Positions 59,533 to 64,000 of a stretch of 64,000 nt of DNA are shown here, piece by piece. The stretch lies in NCBI GenBank assembly GCA_963765295.1, contig CAVXVO010000005.1:558001-622000 (forward strand), in the 5' to 3' direction. The notes under the pieces were generated by a model. That model did not search any database. It saw only the letters and a program-made list of their open reading frames with translations, and was not told the origin of the DNA. The translations under genes and the position numbers were made by a program. Source of the stretch: PALSA-612 sp963765295. GTDB taxonomy: Bacteria; Actinomycetota; Thermoleophilia; Gaiellales; Gaiellaceae. Each line of letters opens with the position of its first letter. Within the stretch, counting starts at the first letter, position 1.

Positions 59533-60720
59533 TCACGACGGGGCCATCTCGGGAGCCAGTCCCGGCCGGGCCCGCGACGACGGCAGCAGCGCGGTCAGCA
59601 CCGCTCCGAGAATCGGCGCCGCAGCGCACACGTAGAACGCGGTCTTCAGGTCGACGGAGTCGGCGACGGCGCCGAGGATCACCGCCGCGATCCCGCCCAG
59701 GCCGATCGACAGGCCGATCGAGAGGCCGGACGCCATACCGATGTGGCGCGGCAGGTACTCCTGGCTCATCACCATGGTGACCCCGAACGTCCCGACGACC
59801 GCAGGCCCGATCACGCACAGGGCGAGCGCCCCCGGCACGCCGCCGACGAGGACGAACACGAGGATCGCCGGCGGGACGACGATGCAGCTCGCCATCAGCA
59901 CGGGCCGCCGCCCGATGCGATCGGCGGCAGGCCCCGCGAGCAGCGTGCCGACCGCGCCCATGACGAGCATCAACGAGAGCAGGTGCGAGCCGTAGCTCTT
60001 CGAGTTGCCGATCGAGACCTCCCAGAGCGGGACGAACGTCAGGAGGCCGAACCAGGCGACGCTCCGCAGCGCGACGATCACGAGCAGGAGCACCATCGCG
60101 CCAGGCCGCTCCTTCTCCGCCGACGCCGCATCTGCGGCGCGCTCCGTCTCCCCCGGCTCCAGCGTGACCAGGTAGGGCAGGAGGCGCAGGATCATGCCCG
60201 CGACGACGAGCCCGGGCACCATCAGGAGCAGGCCGCCGGTGAGACCGAGCGCGATGACGATCGGTGTGGTCACGAGCGCTCCGAGCGCGTAACCGATGTT
60301 CCCGCCCACCGAGAACACCGACATGCCGCTCGCCCGCCGGTCGCCGCTCGCGTACGCGGCGAACTTCGACCCCTCCGGATGGAACGCCGCAGTCCCGAGC
60401 CCGCTGACGACGACGCACAGAACGACCAGCCCGTAGGCAGGGGCGGCGGCTGCGAGCGCGATGCCCACGCCGGCGACGGCAACCCCCGTCGAGAGCAGCC
60501 AGAGCGCGCCTCGCCGGTCCGACCAGAGACCGAACAGCGGCTGGATCACGGAGCTCGAGAACGTCGACGCGAGCACGATCACCGCGGCGAGCGTGTACGA
60601 GAGGTGGAACCGGTCCTTGAAGAAGGGCAGCAGCGCCGGAATCGCTCCGCCCGCGAAGTCGCAGGCCAGATGCCCCGTCGAGAGCCCTGTCATCGCCCGC
60701 CGGTCGATCCCCGCCAGCAT
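59533..60720 (-). CDS. MFS transporter, fosmidomycin-resistance-like
   Basis: A 395-residue, 12-helix major facilitator protein. The N-terminal STGHLACDFAGGAIPALLPF is characteristic of the Fsr group, with the motif-A-like loop FGLWSDRRGALWLL near residue 65 and the second-half equivalent PAADRIGRRPVLMAS near 255. The linker between helices 6 and 7 is short and charged (EPGETERAADAASAEKERPG). Substrate unknown; drug or amphipathic small-molecule export is the family role. Divergent from the aminopeptidase gene at 60803. Confidence 0.9.
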   Translation of the reverse strand: MLAGIDRRAMTGLSTGHLACDFAGGAIPALLPFFKDRFHLSYTLAAVIVLASTFSSSVIQPLFGLWSDRRGALWLLSTGVAVAGVGIALAAAAPAYGLVVLCVVVSGLGTAAFHPEGSKFAAYASGDRRASGMSVFSVGGNIGYALGALVTTPIVIALGLTGGLLLMVPGLVVAGMILRLLPYLVTLEPGETERAADAASAEKERPGAMVLLLVIVALRSVAWFGLLTFVPLWEVSIGNSKSYGSHLLSLMLVMGAVGTLLAGPAADRIGRRPVLMASCIVVPPAILVFVLVGGVPGALALCVIGPAVVGTFGVTMVMSQEYLPRHIGMASGLSIGLSIGLGGIAAVILGAVADSVDLKTAFYVCAAAPILGAVLTALLPSSRARPGLAPEMAPS

Positions 60721-60802
60721 GGCCTGAGCGTACTAGGAGGGTGCGCGCACGCCGAGTTGCTCCCTGGCGCCCGCGGCTGATTGGGGTAGCATCGCCGCCG
60801 CG

Positions 60803-62257
60803 ATGGAGATCGACGTCGCCGCTGAGGCGCCCGAGGGCTCGACGCTCGTCGTCGCCGTCGCCGACCCGCCGCAGCCGCTCCCGAGCGGTGTCGACGGCGT
60901 TGCGGATGCGCTCGCCGCTCGCGACGCGACCACCGAGCGAGGCGTCGCCCGCCTCGTCCGGCTCGAGGGGCGCCGGGCCGTGGTCACCGGTCTCGGCCCT
61001 CGGGACGAGATCGAGCTCGATGCCGTGCGCGATGCGGCCGCAGCGGCCGTGCGCCAGCTGCAGGCGGCGGGCGGCGGCGAGGCCGCGTGGCTCCTCGACG
61101 ACTCTCTGCCTCTCCCCCCCGCCGACCAGGTCCGGGCGGCGGTCGAGGGCGCCGTGCTCGGCGGCTACGACCCGGGCGCCTGGAAGACGAACGGCCGTCC
61201 CACGACGCCGGTCGGGCGGCTCACGCTCGTCGGCGGGGCACAGATCGAGCCGGACGCGCGCCGCGCCGGGATCGTCTCGGCCTGGACGAACCGCGCGCGC
61301 GATCTCGCGAACGCACCGGCGAACGAGCTCACACCGGCGACGTTCGCCGACCGCGCGGCGGGGATCGCCGCCCGCTTCGACACGCTGACCGCCGAGTCGC
61401 TCGACCCGGACGAGATGGCGCGCCGTGGCATGGGCGCGCTGCTCGGTGTCGGCATGGGCAGCCACAACCCGCCGCGCCTGATCGTGCTGCGCCACGAGCC
61501 GGCCGCGACGGCCGTGCCCGGCCTCGTGCTCGGGCTCGTCGGCAAGGGCATCACGTTCGACAGCGGCGGACTCGCGCTCAAGCCGGCGCTCTACATGGAG
61601 GAGATGCGCGGGGACATGTCCGGCGCCGCAGCCGTCGTCGCCGCGACGGGTGCGATCGCCGAGCTCGGCCTGCCGATTCGCGTCCTGACGGTCGTGGCCG
61701 CGGCCGAGAACGTCATGGGCGGCGGCAGCTTCCGCCCCGGCGACGTGCTCACGGCCTCGAACGGCAAGACGATCGAGATCACGAACACGGACGCCGAGGG
61801 CAGGCTCGTGCTCGCCGACGCGCTCGTCTACACGCGCGAGCAGGGTGCCACCCACGTCGTCGACCTGGCCACGCTGACGGGCGCGATGAGCCGCGCGCTG
61901 GGCGACCTCTACGCCGGCGTCTTCGCAAACGACGACAACTGGCGCGACGACATCGTCGCTGCCGGCGAGGCGAGCGGCGACCACGCATGGCCGTGGCCGA
62001 TGCACCCGCGCTACCGCAAGTTCATCCAGTCCGACTTCGCCGACCTCAAGAATCACTCCGTTCGCGGCCAGGGGATTCCGGTCTACGCCGCCGAGTTCCT
62101 GCGTGAGTTCGCCGGCGAGGGCCCCTGGGCGCACCTGGACATCGCCGGCTCGGCCTTCCTGACCTGGTCCCGAGGCGACTATCTCTCCCAGCGAGGGGGA
62201 ACGGGCTACGGCGTCCGGCTCTTGACCGAGCTCGCCACGCGCCTCTCCTCACCGTGA
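60803..62257 (+). CDS. pepA: Leucyl aminopeptidase (M17)
   Basis: A 484-residue two-metal aminopeptidase. The C-terminal catalytic domain has GLVGKGITFDSGGLALKPAL near residue 250 (metal Lys/Asp), the signature NTDAEGRLVLADALVYTREQ near 330, and VDLATLTGAMSRALGDLYAG following. The N-terminal macro-like domain spans about 1-165. Length and metal ligands are complete. It ends overlapping the next start (GTGA, 62254-62257). It releases N-terminal Leu and other residues, supplying leucine to the degradation pathway encoded nearby. Confidence 0.95.
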   Translation: MEIDVAAEAPEGSTLVVAVADPPQPLPSGVDGVADALAARDATTERGVARLVRLEGRRAVVTGLGPRDEIELDAVRDAAAAAVRQLQAAGGGEAAWLLDDSLPLPPADQVRAAVEGAVLGGYDPGAWKTNGRPTTPVGRLTLVGGAQIEPDARRAGIVSAWTNRARDLANAPANELTPATFADRAAGIAARFDTLTAESLDPDEMARRGMGALLGVGMGSHNPPRLIVLRHEPAATAVPGLVLGLVGKGITFDSGGLALKPALYMEEMRGDMSGAAAVVAATGAIAELGLPIRVLTVVAAAENVMGGGSFRPGDVLTASNGKTIEITNTDAEGRLVLADALVYTREQGATHVVDLATLTGAMSRALGDLYAGVFANDDNWRDDIVAAGEASGDHAWPWPMHPRYRKFIQSDFADLKNHSVRGQGIPVYAAEFLREFAGEGPWAHLDIAGSAFLTWSRGDYLSQRGGTGYGVRLLTELATRLSSP

Positions 62258-63387
62258 ACTTCGACCTCTCCGACGAGCACGAGCTGATCCGCCAGACGGT
62301 GCGCGACTTCGCCGTCGAGCGGGTCGGCCCCGTCGCCGAGGAGCTCGACCGCGAGCACCGCTTCCCCTACGAGCTCGTCGCCGAGCTGGCCGGGCTCGGA
62401 CTGATGGGCATCCCCGTGCCGGAGGAGTACGGCGGCGCGGGTGGGGACACCGTGTCGTACGCGATCGCGATCGAGGAGCTGACCCGCATCGACTCGTCCG
62501 TCGCGATCACGGTCGCCGCGCACACCTCCCTCGGGACGATGCCGATCCTCCTCTTCGGCTCGGAGGTCCAGAAGCGCGAGTGGCTCCCCGATCTCGCCTC
62601 CGGCCGCAAGCTGGCCGCGTTCGGCCTCACCGAGCCCGGCGCCGGCTCCGACGCCGGTGCCACACAGACACGCGCCGAGCTTCGCGACGGGCAGTGGGTC
62701 GTGAACGGCTCGAAGATCTTCATCACGAACGCCGGCACGGACATCAGCGCCTGCGTGACGATCACGGCCCGCACCGGCGACGAGGAGATCTCGAACATCG
62801 TCGTCGCGAACGGCACGCCGGGCTACGTGATCTCGGCTCCGATGCAGAAGCTCGGATGGCGCGCCTCCGACACCCGGGAGCTGTCCTTCCAGGACTGCGC
62901 CGTCCCGGAGGCCAACCTGCTCGGCGAGCGCGGTCGCGGTTTCGCGCAGTTCCTCGAGATCCTCGACGGCGGGCGCATCTCGGTCGCGGCGATGGGCGTC
63001 GGCCTCGCGCAGGGCGCGTACGACCTCGCGCTCGCCTACGCGAAGGAGCGCCATCAGTTCGGCCGTCCGATCGCGTCCTTCCAGGCGATCCAGTTCAAGC
63101 TCGCCGACATGGCGACGGAGATCGAGGCAGGCCGGCAGCTCGTCTACAAGGCCGCGTGGCTGAAGGACGCGGGCCGCCCATTCGCCCTCGAGGCCGCGAT
63201 GGCGAAGCTGTACACGGGGGAGCTCTCGCAGCGCGCGGTCAACCACGCGCTGCAGATCCACGGCGGCTACGGATTCATGGACGAGTACGCGATCTCACGG
63301 CTCTACCGCGACCAGAAGGTGCTCGAGATCGGCGAGGGCACCAACGAGGTGCAACGCATGGTGATCGCGAAGCACCTGGGTCTGTAG
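62254..63387 (+). CDS. Acyl-CoA dehydrogenase (isovaleryl-CoA-dehydrogenase-like)
   Basis: A 377-residue FAD flavoprotein. The first signature is FGLTEPGAGSDAGATQTRAE near residue 128, the FAD loop is KIFITNAGTDISACVTITAR, and the second signature near the C-terminus is GGYGFMDEYAISRLYRDQKV followed by GEGTNEVQRMVIAKHLGL. The Glu in FMDEY is the usual catalytic base position. It is translationally coupled to pepA. Context with the carboxylase and hydratase suggests LiuA-type isovaleryl-CoA oxidation, but short-chain specificity cannot be fixed from sequence. Confidence 0.92.
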   Translation: MNFDLSDEHELIRQTVRDFAVERVGPVAEELDREHRFPYELVAELAGLGLMGIPVPEEYGGAGGDTVSYAIAIEELTRIDSSVAITVAAHTSLGTMPILLFGSEVQKREWLPDLASGRKLAAFGLTEPGAGSDAGATQTRAELRDGQWVVNGSKIFITNAGTDISACVTITARTGDEEISNIVVANGTPGYVISAPMQKLGWRASDTRELSFQDCAVPEANLLGERGRGFAQFLEILDGGRISVAAMGVGLAQGAYDLALAYAKERHQFGRPIASFQAIQFKLADMATEIEAGRQLVYKAAWLKDAGRPFALEAAMAKLYTGELSQRAVNHALQIHGGYGFMDEYAISRLYRDQKVLEIGEGTNEVQRMVIAKHLGL

Positions 63388-63440
63388 TCGCGACGCTCCT
63401 GATTCGCGTCCCACGCGGAGGAGGCTGCTAGCCTCGCCCG

Positions 63441-64000
63441 GTGCTGTTCTGCCAGTTCGTCGACGACGACCTCGGCTGCGCGTCGTACCTGGTCGGTTGC
63501 GAAGACGCGGGCGAGGCGGTCGTCGTCGACCCGGCGTACGCGATCGAGCAGTACCTGGAGGAGGCGGCCCGGCGCGAGGTCAGGATCGTGCGCGTCCTCG
63601 AGACGCACACGCACGCCGACCACGTCTCCGGCCACGGGCGGCTGGCCCTCGAGCACGGGCTCCCGGTCGCCGTGCACTCGCTGGCAGGCACCGCGTACCC
63701 GTCGGAGCCGCTCGCGGACGGCGACGAGATCGTCGTCGGCAACGTCGCCCTGCGGGTCATCCACACGCCCGGCCACCGGCCCGAGCACTGCTGCTTCGCC
63801 GTCACCGACCTGACCCGGGCCGACGAGCCCTGGCTCCTCCTGACGGGCGACTCGCTCTTCGTCGGCGACGCGGCACGCCCCGATCTCGCGGTCGAGGCCG
63901 AGGAGGGCGCCGAGGGGCTCTTCCACAGCCTGCACCGGCTGCTCGAGCTGAGCGACGGCGTCGAGGTGTATCCGGGCCATGTCGCCGGCTCGCTCTGCGG
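63441..64000 (+). CDS. Persulfide-dioxygenase-like metallo-beta-lactamase protein (partial)
   Basis: A GTG at 63441 opens a frame that runs to the end of the window without a stop, at least 186 residues. It reads LFCQFVDDDLGCASYLVGCE, the metal motif LETHTHADHVSGHGRLALEH (THxHxDH), then VIHTPGHRPEHCCFAV, and the second metal region LLTGDSLFVGDAARPDLAVE. This is the ETHE1/Blh-like arrangement. The C-terminus, which may contain a rhodanese domain, lies outside the window. Likely role: sulfide or persulfide oxidation. Confidence 0.88.
   Translation, partial: MLFCQFVDDDLGCASYLVGCEDAGEAVVVDPAYAIEQYLEEAARREVRIVRVLETHTHADHVSGHGRLALEHGLPVAVHSLAGTAYPSEPLADGDEIVVGNVALRVIHTPGHRPEHCCFAVTDLTRADEPWLLLTGDSLFVGDAARPDLAVEAEEGAEGLFHSLHRLLELSDGVEVYPGHVAGSLC

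Noticed and set aside
59528..62134. An 868-aa frame covering the MFS and aminopeptidase genes
   Set aside because: Both strands already encode well-supported proteins there, and the frame's composition is typical antisense shadow in GC-rich DNA.
1..64000. CRISPR arrays, insertion sequences, integrases, rRNA
   Set aside because: Reading both strands I saw no regularly spaced repeats, no transposase or integrase motifs and no rRNA. The tandem 9-bp repeat at 55181 is coding collagen, not an array.

Overview
The window is high-G+C DNA with dense, short-spaced genes, many GTG starts and frequent 4-bp ATGA/GTGA overlaps. Gene content (GatCAB, an EF-G paralogue, a WhiG/FliA-type sigma factor, LPxTG-type sorting, a group-III phosphofructokinase, a leucine/acyl-CoA degradation set) fits an actinobacterium, most likely an uncultured member of Thermoleophilia (Gaiellales/Solirubrobacterales). 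The taxon is an inference. I see no mobile element, prophage, CRISPR array or rRNA.

Layout. 1-7.8 kb: end of an ABC exporter, a YqgE protein, the gatCAB amidotransferase operon with an extra 83-aa coupled gene, a broken secreted-protein gene and a cold-shock gene. 7.9-8.7 kb: folD. 8.8-13.5 kb (+): six tightly packed genes (GT2 glycosyltransferase, metallo-beta-lactamase hydrolase, methyltransferase, beta-propeller-like protein, Gfo/Idh/MocA dehydrogenase). 13.5-23.0 kb (-): a long glycan operon with an FAD oxidoreductase, two GT2 and three GT4 glycosyltransferases, a Wzx-type flippase and two methyltransferases. 23.1-27.7 kb: an orphan Flp-type pilin, a MarR regulator, tRNA-Cys, leuCD, a winged-helix regulator, a PD40 beta-propeller protein and tRNA-Gly. 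27.7-33.8 kb: RNase H-like protein, aldehyde dehydrogenase, zinc-ribbon protein, EF-G paralogue, sigma factor and tRNA-Trp. 33.8-41.3 kb: a loosely packed region of small, mostly membrane or secreted proteins with regulators (RsbW-like ATPase, adenylate cyclase, LuxR-type HTH). 41.4-46.4 kb: secreted proteins and phosphofructokinase. 46.4-52.8 kb: a second surface-glycan locus (GT39 enzyme, methyltransferase, polyprenyl-phosphate sugar-1-phosphate transferase, LPFTG surface protein, O-antigen-ligase/polymerase). 53.3-63.4 kb: a leucine/isovalerate-degradation-like set (carboxylase alpha and beta, enoyl-CoA hydratase, acyl-CoA dehydrogenase) with an esterase, SCP2 protein, MFS exporter and leucyl aminopeptidase. 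The end is a partial persulfide-dioxygenase-like gene.

The two glycan loci look complementary. The locus at 46-53 kb has the initiating transferase and the polymerase/ligase; the locus at 13.5-23 kb has the flippase, elongating glycosyltransferases and tailoring methyltransferases. Together they could form one Wzx/Wzy-type surface polysaccharide pathway, with the 8.8-13.5 kb cassette as a possible accessory.

Caution: nine genes are broken by about 17 single-base frame changes, clustered in a few places. Several belong to conserved families whose full length is recovered when the frames are joined. I read most of these as uncorrected sequence indels rather than true gene decay, and list them as pseudogene entries so the joints can be checked.
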